A stretch of DNA of 52,632 nt, from the NCBI GenBank assembly GCA_022560025.1, contig JAFISE010000196.1, forward strand, positions 1-52,632, written 5' to 3'. Each line of letters opens with the position of its first letter. Position 1 is the first letter of the stretch. The position numbers were made by a program, and so were the translations under genes. This document shows positions 32,286 through 42,162 of this stretch, piece after piece. The notes beneath the pieces are model-generated. The model searched no databases. It had not been told where the DNA came from and saw only the letters and a program-made list of their open reading frames with translations. This stretch comes from Stagonosporopsis chrysanthemi (taxonomy: Eukaryota; Ascomycota; Dothideomycetes; Pleosporales; Didymellaceae).

Positions 32286-32345
32286 GTATCACGTCACGTC
32301 GCGTCGCGTCACGTCACATCACAGCACAGCACAGCACAGCACAGC
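32286..32345. repeat. Pentanucleotide tandem array (ACGTC/ACAGC)
   Basis: Twelve 5-bp units. The first seven are variants of RYRTC (ACGTC, GCGTC, ACATC) and the last five are identical ACAGC, so the array shows a directional change of unit. Confidence 0.8.
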
Positions 32346-32480
32346 TTGGTCGTGGGAAAACAGGACATTGTGAATCCGACATTTCCATTCCATTGACAAA
32401 GTATGCGATCTCCTTTTCGACGAAGAAAACTCCCGCTTGCCAATCGATATCTAACATGTCCTTGCCAATGACACATGGCA

Positions 32481-32510
32481 TGGTATGGTATGGTACGGTA
32501 TAGTATGCTA
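32481..32510. repeat. TGGTA pentanucleotide array
   Basis: Three perfect TGGTA units followed by CGGTA, TAGTA and TGCTA variants. Six units in all. Confidence 0.65.
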
Positions 32511-32739
32511 CAATACGACACACTCACGATCCAACGCGTCAACGATGATGTGAAAAAGCCAGAAAAAGAAAGATGAAAGAACATGTACCACGTTAACACG
32601 TGCGGCCGGTTGGTGGGGACGCAGTGACAGAGGCGGCTTGGGGCATCACGTTAACCCGCCTGCGAGAACGCCGGGGTGGGGGGGGGACAGAGGTGACTTT
32701 TTGGTAAGGAAAGGATAGGAGGAGGGAGACGGAGGAGTT

Positions 32740-34188
32740 TTAGTCCTCGGTGGCGGGCGCGACGGCGGGGAGGTCCTCGGCGGCGGACGAGAGGTCCAGC
32801 GCCTGGAAGCCCTCGGGGGTGATGTTTACGGCGCCGGCTTGGACGAGCTGGGGGGGAAGTGTTAGCTGGAGGGTTTTGTAGGAGGGGGGGTTAGTAGTGG
32901 AGGGGGGACGTACAGCGCGGCTAAGGTCGTCAATCAGGTCGTCTGCGTCTTCGATGCCGACGCACAGCCTGATGATGTCCTCGGGCAGGTTGCGCTCGCG
33001 GCGCGTCTTCTCGTCGATCGAGGCGTGGCTCATGCGACACGGCATGCTGATGAGCGAGTTGACGCAGCCAAAGGACACGCTGATGGCCCACAGCTTGGCG
33101 CTCTCGACGATGCGCTCCGAGACGGCGATGTCGCCCGTCTCGAACGAGAGGACGGCGCCGGCGCCGCGCGCCATGCTCCAGTGCAGGTCGTACTGCGGGT
33201 GCGACTTCAGGCCCGGGTAGCGGACCTTGAAGCCGTGCGACTCGAGGAAGGTGGCAATGCGCATCGTGTTCGCCTGCTGCTTTTCCATGCGCACGCCGAG
33301 CGTCTTGACGCCGCGGAGGAGCAGCCACGAGTCAAAGGGCGAGAGGCCGCAGCCGGAGGCGTTGATGGTGAAGTAGAGCCTGTCGCCGAGGGCCGAGTCG
33401 TTGACAGCGATGACGCCGGCCATGAGGTCGTGGTGGCCGGACAGGTACTTTGTGCCGGACTCGTAAACGATGTCGGCGCCGAGGTCGAGCGGGTTCATCA
33501 GCATGGGTGACATCATGGTGTTGTCGACGCAGACGACGGCGGCGGGGTTGGCGTCGTGGGCGGCGCGTGCAATGGTTGGGATGTCGCAGATCTTGATGAG
33601 CGGGTTGGTGGGCGTCTCGAGCAGGACCAGCGCCGTCTTGCTGCTGAGGACCTTGCTCACGGCGTCGGGGCTGGTGGTGTCGACGTGGTGGACGACGATG
33701 CCGCCGTGGGTCGAGAGGTACTTGAGCAGTCTGTTGCTGCCGCCGTACAAGTCGTCGCCGGTCACGACCTCATCGCCCGGTCGCAGTAGGCGTGTGACGA
33801 CGTCAAGGGCACCCATGCCGGAGCTGACGACGAGGGCGCGGTTCGCGTTCATGATCTTGGCCAGATGGCGCTCGAGATGGGTTCGTGTAGGGTTGCCGGA
33901 GCGTGTGTAGTCATATTCACTGCCGCCGCCGCTGGCACCGGTCTGCTTGAAGGTCGCAGACTACAGGGGGTCAGTGCTGGCTGTACAATTGCATTTGCTT
34001 CAGCATACTTGGTAGATCGGCACAGAGCTGGCGTTGTACTGATCAGTGCTCTCCGTGTAGACGAGCTCTGTTGCGAGGGCATATTTCCTACCAGCGCTGC
34101 GGGGCGTGCTGGGTGCCGGCGAGGGTGGCAGGTTGTGGCCGTCAATGTCGAGCACAGGGCCCTTGCCCTTGGAGCTTTCGCCAGCCAT
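32740..34188 (-). CDS. STR3: Cystathionine beta-lyase (PLP enzyme)
   Basis: Three exons (34188-34009, 33960-32914, 32847-32740) give 444 residues. The enzyme cleaves cystathionine to homocysteine, pyruvate and ammonia in methionine synthesis. It belongs to the Cys/Met-metabolism PLP family: EYDYTRSGNPTRTHLERHL, VVSSGMGALDVV, GDDLYGGSNRLL, LLETPTNPLIKICDI and the PLP lysine, Lys231, in YESGTKYLSGHHD. The blocks match fungal cystathionine beta-lyase (yeast Str3, Aspergillus MetG) better than gamma-lyase or gamma-synthase, but the subfamily call is by memory. The C-terminus (after the second intron) is VQAGAVNITPEGFQALDL and an Ala/Glu tail. The last intron has a GCTAAC branch site and a C7 stretch before its AG. 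MET13, also for methionine, lies 23 kb away. Confidence 0.9.
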
Positions 34189-34894
34189 TGTTGCTGTTGT
34201 TGTGCGTCCGAAGACGGCGTGGCTCGAGTCGAGTGGTGGCGGCGGTCCTATTCAATCTTGCTCTGCGTCCGCTATCGGTGATGATGTAATTCGCCGCTCA
34301 GCAACGATAAATCTTCAGGTCAAGTGTTCAATTGAGGCTGTTGGGGAATTGAGGACAGAAGAATGCAGAGTAGCTCAGGAAGTAACAAAACTCCCAGTCA
34401 CGCTGCAAGGGTACGTTAGCGCAGGCGTGCTTGACGTGGAGTCACTGCTGATGGCGTGCTTCAGACTGGTCGCGATTCGTCGGCAGTTCTCTTGCAGCTT
34501 TGCGACATCCCGACGACCGGCGTGTTTTACCCCAGATCGATGGTCGACCCCGAGCCTGCTCCACCCGCTTGCCGAGAACAGAGCGAGCACGCCTCACACG
34601 AGTCCTGATCAATGGCGCATTTCCTGCACCAGCAACTTGTATGACAACTGCAAAAATGAACTACTGCGGGCTTGGTTTCGATTATCGACTACCTATGTGT
34701 TGCGCTATGTGCTCCCCCGTTAGTTAGTTATACAGCCGTACAAAATGTACATAGGAATGTGGTCCTCAGGACGACACCATGCGCCAATGCTTGCCATCCA
34801 ATTTCCATACCAAGACGCCTGAAGAGTAATTGAGAAGGGAGAACCTCGAAATAAAATACAGCCGTGGCATGTACACTCTGTTGGCACCTGCCCA
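34189..34894. promoter_or_regulatory. Intergenic region with the STR3 promoter
   Basis: About 700 bp, upstream of STR3 and downstream of the DUF2415 gene. A 205-codon frame on the plus strand (34106-34723) overlaps the STR3 start and shows no domain. Nothing else supported. Confidence 0.35.
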
Positions 34895-37163
34895 TCAACG
34901 AGGATCTATGGCGGGGAACCTCTTCCGCGCATGCATGTTCATTTTGAACTCGAAGATGCCCTCTTCGGTTCCACAGTAGAGCGTCCGCCCATCTTGGCTC
35001 ATTGCGATGCCAGCCGTGCGCACGCCCTGACTCGGGTCATGTGCGAGGCGGCTCACTCTCCGAAACCCTAGGCTGAATTCGTATGCCTCGCTGGACAGCT
35101 GGCTAGCACGTTCGTTGCGGAGGCGTTCACGCACTTGTGTGAGTTGGCGCAAACGACGCAGTTCGCTGCGTAGCTCGGGCGCCGTCGGATTGCTGTTGGC
35201 AGCTGGAATAGACGAGCTGGTGCGAGCTGTGTTATTGGTCGCAAGCGCTGCTTGGATCGTGCGCCAGGCGTTGTCAGTCGAGCTGATGATGTCGTTCCGT
35301 GTCTGTGCAATCTGTGCGGTCATGGCGTTGGGAGATCTTGTGGTAATGGCGTCGGTGATGTTCGTTTGTGCACGAGGGGGCGCGTTCACGGTGCCTTCGT
35401 TGATGGACACGAAGATCGAGGCTTGCCGTCGAGGTGCGGTTCGCTCACCAAGCGAGCGATTCGTTGGCCGAAGGGTATCCAAGAGAAGTTCATCCAATAG
35501 ATCAGAAGGCATGTCTCGAGCGGCAGCGGCCTGTTGACTGCGTGGTGTGTTAGCTCGGAATGCAACTCTGGCACGCTCACGCGCAACATACCGTGCGGCT
35601 TCTACACGATCTGCAGTTGTGTAGTTGATGCTCCTAGGTCTGATCCCACCCGGTTGTTGTGCTTCTAGAGCGTGGCGCGATGTCCGTAGAGATTCCAAGA
35701 TGCGCCGTTCGTCAGAAGACAACCCATGCGGATCATTGTCAGATTCGACGACACCGAGACGTCGCAAAGCACTCCGTCGTTCCGAGTCTGCCTGGAAATA
35801 CTCGTTGGCAGTGTCGACAGCCGCTTGCGTTCCTTGTGAGTCCAGCGTGCGACGGTATCTGCGGATGAAGTCGGCTTCTCTGGACAGATTAGGCGCTTCT
35901 TGAGGCAAGCTCAAATCGAAGTCGGCGATTTCGACCTTGTCAAGACCCTCCTCGTTTGGGTCCAGCGTCAGGATTTGCCTCACTTTGAGTCCGGCTCTGA
36001 GGTCAGCAACGCACACCCTGCCTTGGTCCTCGCTCCAGATCAGGAAGTCCCAGGGCGCAGGCGAGAACAGCATTGTGCGCACTGCACCAGCGCCTGTGCT
36101 CACAGCCGGTCTGGTCGAGCTTACCACGCCAAGAATAGCATCCTCTCCGTACTCGGCGACTTTCAAGTGATCGACGTCGAAGATGGTGATGTAGCCGCAC
36201 TCTGAGCCAACAGCACAAAGACGACCGGAGGGCGACCAAGCGGTTGTGAAGTATCCCTCAGCACACTGGCTTGATGGTATGTACAGAGCCACCTCCTCGA
36301 ACAGCTTCCACTCCGAGGGAACAGAGTTGATGCGGTCACTGGGCTCCTTCCAGCTGCTTGGTCTTTCCGGACCCGGGCGACTTCTCTCGAAGAAGAAACC
36401 AGTCTGGTGGTCACCGACTGCGACGAGAAAGCTTCCATCTGGCGATATCGTGGCGTGGTTCATGGCAATGGGCAGGTCTATGCAACACAGCTCGAGGTTG
36501 TCCAGCAGCGAGTAGATGCGCACGGACTTGTCGTTGTTGGTGAGGACAGCAACGACATGGTCTCGACCGTCGGCGGTAGCGGCAGGGAGCTTGTGTATGG
36601 AGATGGAGTTGACAATGTCTTCGCCGATCTTCTTGAGCTGCACGCGGTGGGCAATGCGAAGCTGAGGCGGGCGGGGGAGGCGGTGGTCCAGGTCGAGAGG
36701 CAGCAGGGCGTCGACGTGGGCGTCGTGGACGGGGGGGAAGCCGGTGACCTTGATGGCGGCAAAGTTGCCATGGTCAGCGCCGCCCACACACACGTAGCCG
36801 TAGCCAGAGGCGGTGCAGCGGGCATCGAAGGGCAGCGTGGTTACGTGGGCCTGTGTCTGGGTGGCGGCGTTGAGGCAGTAGACGTCGGAGCCGCTCGCAT
36901 AGTAGACGAGGTCCTGCTCCGGGGAGCTGATGAAGTGGCGCAGCTGGTAGTGTCTGCGCGCATTAGCAGGGCGTGCGGGCAGGGCAGTGGCTGCGGGCAG
37001 CTCACGCGATGGGGATCTTGGTCGCATAGTACGCCTTGGAGGGCAGCACGAAAGCGTCCGTGTCTCGACTCCTGCGGACGTCAGCATGGGGTGCAGCGCA
37101 GCGACGGCAGGGTGACGGCAGGGCGACGGCAGGGGCAGCGTACAGGAAGTCGTCGACGGCCAT
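34895..37163 (-). CDS. DUF2415 / WD40-like protein
   Basis: The best model starts at 37163 (MAVDDFL) and splices 37144 to 37071 and 37006 to 36953, then runs to 34895, for 714 residues. The second join gives KAYYATKIPIAHYQLRHFIS, which is continuous and convincing. The first intron (37143-37072, CTGAC branch) is optional: leaving it in keeps the frame and gives 738 residues. The N-terminal half has WD40-like repeats (VVAVLTNNDKSVRIYSL, YFTTAWSPSGRLCAVGSECG) and the fungal DUF2415 motif FSPAPWDFLIWSEDQGRVCV. The C-terminal half is Arg/Ala/Ser-rich, mostly disordered, with a short coiled coil (ELRSELRRLRQLTQVRERLR) and a final blade-like ISMAQDGRTLYCG-type strand. The function of the family is unknown to me. 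Confidence 0.75.
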
Positions 37164-37245
37164 GGTGCGCGCTCAGGTTGCCGGCGGCATGTCGCTGCAG
37201 TCGTCGGCGCAGGCGTTGCGACAAACACGAGTTGGCCGTACGTCA

Positions 37246-37275
37246 CAGTCGCAGTCGCAGTCGCAGTCGTAGTCG
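37246..37275. repeat. CAGTCG hexanucleotide array
   Basis: Four CAGTCG units and one TAGTCG, about 85-110 bp upstream of the DUF2415 start. Confidence 0.8.
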
Positions 37276-37320
37276 GCGCAATCGAGCGGAGCCGAGACGG
37301 CCAGCAGTGCTTGGGCCGAG

Positions 37321-37380
37321 TACAGGATGCTACAGGATGCTACAGGATGCTACAGGATGCTACAGGATGCTACAGGAGGC
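37321..37380. repeat. 10-bp tandem repeat, six copies
   Basis: Five identical copies of TACAGGATGC and a sixth TACAGGAGGC, head to tail without spacers. It sits in the divergent promoter between the DUF2415 gene and mitochondrial HSP70. A 10-bp unit puts each copy on about the same face of the helix. Confidence 0.95.
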
Positions 37381-37889
37381 TGTAGCACACAGGGCGGCGA
37401 GATGTTGCTGCAGACGAGGCCGGGCGCGGTGCAGCCAGTCCATCCATGTCCGTCCTGTCGTTTGTGCCCCAGCTGCGCCCGTCGCCCATTGAAGCACTTC
37501 CCCACACGCTGAGCGTCTGCATGGCCTGCCACCCTGCGCCGGGCGGCCTCGCCATCGCAGCGCGTCCCCGCGACACCTACTCGCGGTGCTTGGTATCCTC
37601 GCGTCCTCACCGGACGCTGCGCGCAAACGTGACGCGCCGCACGCTGCGCATCCATCATCTATGACGGCGCGCATCGCCCGAGCACTGACGCTGACGCATC
37701 CTCGCGCACCGCGGGCGGGAGCCGTCGCCAAGCAAAGATGCGAGAACATTCGCTGGCTCCGAACTTTTTTCAGTCCAAGCTCAGAGCTCCATCGCCATCA
37801 TATAATCCATCACCCATCCCCAATTGCGCCCATCCCGCACACCTTCACTTGTTGCTTTCATCTCTAGCAGCGCCGCACATCCTCCCACA
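37381..37889 (+). promoter_or_regulatory. Mitochondrial HSP70 promoter region
   Basis: A two-unit heat-shock-element-like GAACATTC lies at 37744-37751 and another GAAC at 37761, but spacing does not fit a full three-unit site. Pyrimidine-rich sequence precedes the start codon. The repeat arrays lie upstream. Confidence 0.35.
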
Positions 37890-40031
37890 ATGCTGTCGTC
37901 AAGATTAACACGGACTGTAAGTGCACCGCCCGCCGCCCAGTCTGCGCTGCCACTGACCTCATCGCCAGTTCGCGCCGCGCGTGGCCTCTGCTGCCCGCCG
38001 CACTCCCATCTCTGCTCGCCCCTTCAGCTCCACATTTGCGCGCTATGAGGAGGAGAAGGTCAAGGGCTCCGTCATTGGTATCGATTTGGGCACAACCAAC
38101 TCGGCCGTGGCCGTCATGGAGGGCAAGGTCCCTCGCATCATCGAAAACTCTGAGGGTACGTACGCGCCCCATCATCCCATCCCCATCACCATCCCCTCTG
38201 CCATCGCCATCAGCTAACGCCATCTCCAGGTGGCCGCACAACACCCTCTGTTGTTGGTTTCACAAAGGAGGGCGAGCGTCTCGTCGGTATCGCCGCCAAG
38301 CGCCAGGCCGTCGTCAACCCTGAGAACACCCTCTTCGCTACCAAGCGCCTCATTGGCCGCAAGTTCACCGACGCCGAGGTTCAGAAGGACATCCAGCAGG
38401 TCCCCTACAAGATCGTCCAGCACTCCAACGGTGATGCCTGGCTCGAGGCCCAGGGCCAGAAGTACTCGCCCTCCCAGGTCGGTGGTTTCGTCCTCGGCAA
38501 GATGAAGGAGACGGCCGAGGCCTACATGGGCAAGAACGTCAAGAACGCCGTCGTCACTGTCCCCGCCTACTTCAACGACTCCCAGCGTCAGGCTACCAAG
38601 GACGCCGGTCAGATCGCCGGTCTCAACGTCCTCCGCGTCGTCAACGAGCCCACCGCTGCCGCCCTCGCCTACGGTCTTGATAAGGCCACCGACGCCGTCG
38701 TCGCCGTCTACGATCTTGGCGGTGGTACCTTCGATATCTCCGTCCTCGAGATCCAGAACGGTGTCTTCGAGGTCAAGTCCACCAACGGTGACACTCACCT
38801 CGGTGGCGAAGACTTCGACATCACCCTCGTCCGCCACCTTGTCCAGCAGTTCAAGAAGGAGCAGAGCATTGACCTCAACAACGACCGCATGGCCATCCAG
38901 CGTATCCGTGAGGCCGCCGAGAAGGCCAAGATTGAGCTGTCCTCGTCCTCGCAGACCGACATCAACCTGCCCTTCATCACTGCCGATGCCTCGGGCCCCA
39001 AGCACATCAACCAGAAGCTCACCCGTGCTCAGCTCGAGAAGATGATGGACCCCCTCATCACCAAGACCATTGAGCCCGTCCGCAAGGCCCTCAAGGACGC
39101 CAACCTGACCGCCAAGGAGATCTCCGAGGTCATCCTTGTCGGTGGTATGACCCGTATGCCCAAGGTCACCGAGTCCGTCAAGAGCATCTTCGGTCGTGAC
39201 CCCGCCAAGTCTGTCAACCCAGACGAGGCCGTCGCTATTGGTGCTGCTATCCAGGGTGCCGTTCTTGCTGGTGAGGTCACTGACCTTCTCCTGCTCGACG
39301 TCACTCCCCTCTCCCTCGGTATCGAGACGCTCGGTGGTGTCTTCACCCGTCTGATTAACCGCAACACTACCATCCCCACCAAGAAATCCCAGGTCTTCTC
39401 CACCGCCGCCGATTTCCAGTCGGCCGTCGAGATCAAGGTCTACCAGGGTGAGCGTGAGCTCGTCCGTGACAACAAGTTGTTGGGCAACTTCCAACTTGTC
39501 GGTATTCCCCCGGCCCACCGTGGTGTTCCCCAGGTCGAGGTCACCTTCGACATCGACGCCGACTCCATTGTCCACGTCCACGCCAAGGACAAGTCCACCA
39601 ACAAGGACCAGTCCATCACCATTGCCTCCGGCTCCGGTCTTTCCGACGCCGAGATCGAGTCCATGGTTCAGGACTCTGAGCGCTACGCCGAGGCCGACAA
39701 GGAGCGCAAGAACGCCATTGAGGCTGCCAACCGCGCCGACTCTGTCGTCAACGACACTGAGAAGGCCCTCAAGGAATTCGAGGACCGCCTTGACAAGACC
39801 GAGGCCGAGAAGATCAAGGAGAAGATCACCGCCATGCGCGAGTTCATCGCCCAGTCTCAGTCTGGTGAGGGCTCTGCCACCGCCGCCGAGATCAAGGAGA
39901 AGACCGACGAGCTCCAGAACGCCTCTTTGAGCCTCTTCGACCAGATGCACAAGGCCCGCAACGAGAGCCAGAACCAGGGCGAGCAGCAGCAGCAGCAGCA
40001 GCCCGAGGGTGAGGGCGACAAGAAGCAGTAA
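37890..40031 (+). CDS. SSC1: Mitochondrial HSP70 (Ssc1 type)
   Basis: Three exons (37890-37916, 37969-38155, 38230-40031) give 671 residues. A basic presequence (MLSSRLTRTFAPRVASAARR and on to about residue 35) directs it to the matrix. There it powers protein import together with the Tim23 channel and folds matrix proteins. The ATPase domain shows GIDLGTTNSAV, VYDLGGGTFDISVLE, VTVPAYFNDSQRQATKDAG and VILVGGMTRMPKV; the substrate domain shows DVTPLSLGIETLGGVFT and SQVFSTAADFQSAVEIKV. These are mitochondrial/bacterial DnaK-like signatures rather than cytosolic HSP70, and there is no EEVD end. The C-terminus has a polyglutamine run (QQQQQQ) and a Glu/Gly/Lys tail. Codon bias is strong, as expected for a highly expressed gene. 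Confidence 0.97.
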
Positions 40032-40576
40032 ATGCTTTGATCGCTAGCTCCTCGTATCGTCTTTCTTCTTTAATGCGGCAAAAGCAGGCGTCTTGCATCC
40101 GGTCACGGTCGGTCTGGGTTGGGTCTTCTAGACTTGTACATTTCCCTCTACGTGTTTGAACATCTTGTACCTATACCTCTGTTCGGTTTCCTCTTCTCTC
40201 AGCGTTTGTTTTACTACTTGTACTACCCTTTATTCGACACTTGGGTCATGTCCTGATAACGAGATCCATATCATGGGTGGGAAAAGCCACTGTGGACGCT
40301 GTAATAGCAGAGATGATTGTACAACATAGCATAGAGTCGCGGGATGTCACTGACATACTCTCCGCTCTAGCAATCCAGTTTGAACTATATTTTCTATCCG
40401 AGCTGGTGTTGCATGTTGTGATGATGTGTGGTTGATATTGCAGCTCAGCCTACAGCCTCGGCATCTCAATGTGAGTGGACCGACCATACGTCACGACATG
40501 ACTTCACTAACACGTCTCGCGGTCGAATCACTGATTACAAATTAGCATTGCAGACCACACATTATACTAAACATTG
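40032..40576. other. Intergenic region HSP70 to alcohol dehydrogenase
   Basis: HSP70 3' region with T/C-rich sequence and the short promoter of the next gene. Somewhat more A/T-rich than the flanks. No other feature seen. Confidence 0.35.
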
Positions 40577-41446
40577 ATGAATTCTATAGTTTTCAAACAA
40601 ATCCGAGCTGCTACAGTTCCTAGACTTGCCGCACGCGGATTCGGCAATTGCAGGATACCTTTGGCCACTTCACATATATCACCTCTCCCGACTGGCCCCT
40701 ACAAATCCCAAACCCATCAGTCCCGCTCTGCATCCACAAGATTCAAATCGAAACAAAAAATGACAGAGGCAACCAACGACCCCCTCTCCGGCCTCTGGCA
40801 GCCAACCCACCTCCAACGCCTCCACTACGGCAGCGGCTCCGTCTCCAAACACCTCCTCGCGTGCCTCCCATCCGAAACAAGCAAAGCATTCATCATCACC
40901 GGCAGCTCGCTCGCGACCAAAACGCCGCTCATCCAGGACGTCGAAAAACTGCTCGGCGCCAAACACGCAGGCACCTTCTCCAAGATCGGGCAGCACGCGC
41001 CCGTCGCGCAGCTCGACGAAGCCACCGCCCTCGTCGAAAAGGACAACTCGATCGACACCGTCATCTCCATCGGCGGCGGATCCCCCATCGACAGCGCAAA
41101 AGCCCTCTCGTACCGGCTGCACGAAAAGTCCGGCAAGTGGCTGACCCACATCGCCATCCCCACGACGCTGTCCGCGTCCGAATGCACCATGATGGCGGGT
41201 TACACGTCGTCGTCCGGGGAGAAGACGGGCGTGCGCGCGCGCGAAATCGTGCCGCACGTCGTGCTCTACGACGCCTCGTTTGCGGCCCACACGCCCCTGC
41301 GGCTGTGGACCAGCACGGGTTTGCGCGCACTCGACCACGCGCTGGAGCTCCTGTACCACCCGTCGGCGAGCGAGATGCCCGCGCGCTGGATGTGCTTGCA
41401 GGCCGCCGCGACGCTGTTCACGCTGCTGCCGGCGTGCCGCCAGGCC

Positions 41447-41522
<76 letters not shown>

Positions 41523-41986
41523 CAACAACGGTCGCCGCCGCCGACGACGACACGCTGACCCGCCTGCAGCTCGCGGCGTTTGCCAGCCTCGGGTTCCTCG
41601 GCTACAACATCTCTGCCGGCCTGGGGCTCAGCCACGCCCTGGGCTATGCCCTCGGCAGCCCGTACGCCATCCCGCACGGCATCACGTCGTGTCTGACGCT
41701 GGGCCACGTGGTGAAGCTGAAAGCGCGAGAGCCCGCGGCTGCGGGGCAGATTGCGCGGCTGTTGCCGTTTCTCGGGGAGCAAGGGAGTGGGGATGTGAGG
41801 AAGGATGCGGAGAGAGTGGGGGACAAGGTGTTGGAGCTTGTGAGGGAGCTGGGGCTGGATGCGGATTTGAGCAATTATGAAGTGGGGAAGGGTGAGATTC
41901 CGGTTATTACTAAGAGGGCGACGGGGGCGGAGAGTGGGGAGGTATATGAGGCGGTGGAGGGTTTGGTGAAGGGTTTGTTTCCGTGA
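40577..41986 (+). CDS. Iron-type alcohol dehydrogenase family protein with poly-Asn insert
   Basis: The intron-free 469-residue product belongs to the iron-containing alcohol dehydrogenase / maleylacetate reductase family. NAD-binding and metal-site blocks are SIGGGSPIDSAKAL, AIPTTLSASECTMMAGYT, TGLRALDHALELLY and LSHALGYALGSPYAIPHGIT, with the His residues of the last two as likely metal ligands. The exact substrate is unknown. The ATG at 40577 adds 61 residues with no acidic residue (MNSIVFKQIRAATVPRLAAR and on), which looks like a mitochondrial presequence. A second ATG at 40760 in a strong A-rich context gives a 408-residue form starting MTEATNDPLSG, so both a mitochondrial and a cytosolic product are possible. 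Residues 291-315 are 25 Asn from (AAC)25, followed by three Thr, in a loop between helices. Confidence 0.85.
41447..41521. repeat. (AAC)25 microsatellite in coding sequence
   Basis: Twenty-five perfect AAC codons, uninterrupted, encoding Asn291-315 of the iron-type dehydrogenase. Confidence 0.97.
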
Positions 41987-42162
41987 CTGGAGGAAAGCAG
42001 GTTATGAAATGTTGAATTATCCCGATGACAAGAAGGGAATTGCAGAGGCAAGAGAGTTGGCTCGGTGAACGGGGTTCATGGCAAGTGCAGAGTACCCGTG
42101 CATGGGATGATTTGTACAAACGGAGCCTGTTAAAAAAACGCTCAATTCTCGCATCTGAATCC

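Larger units (their letters stand above)
31881..32739. other. Low-complexity convergent intergenic region
   Basis: Between DUF829 and cystathionine beta-lyase 3' ends. It contains a C10 run (31963-31972), a C16 run (32106-32121), a pentanucleotide array (32286-32345), a TGGTA array (32481-32510) and a G-rich patch (32675-32690). No gene. Confidence 0.6.

Noticed and set aside
34106..34723. 205-codon plus-strand frame
   Set aside because: Overlaps the first exon of STR3 and shows no domain.
36407..37492. 361-codon plus-strand frame opposite the DUF2415 gene
   Set aside because: Arg/Gly/Ala-rich shadow that runs through the tandem repeat array; the opposite strand has clear WD40-like coding.
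40679..41782. 367-codon minus-strand frame opposite the alcohol dehydrogenase
   Set aside because: Shadow of a GC-rich gene; its poly-Val tract is only the reverse of (AAC)n.
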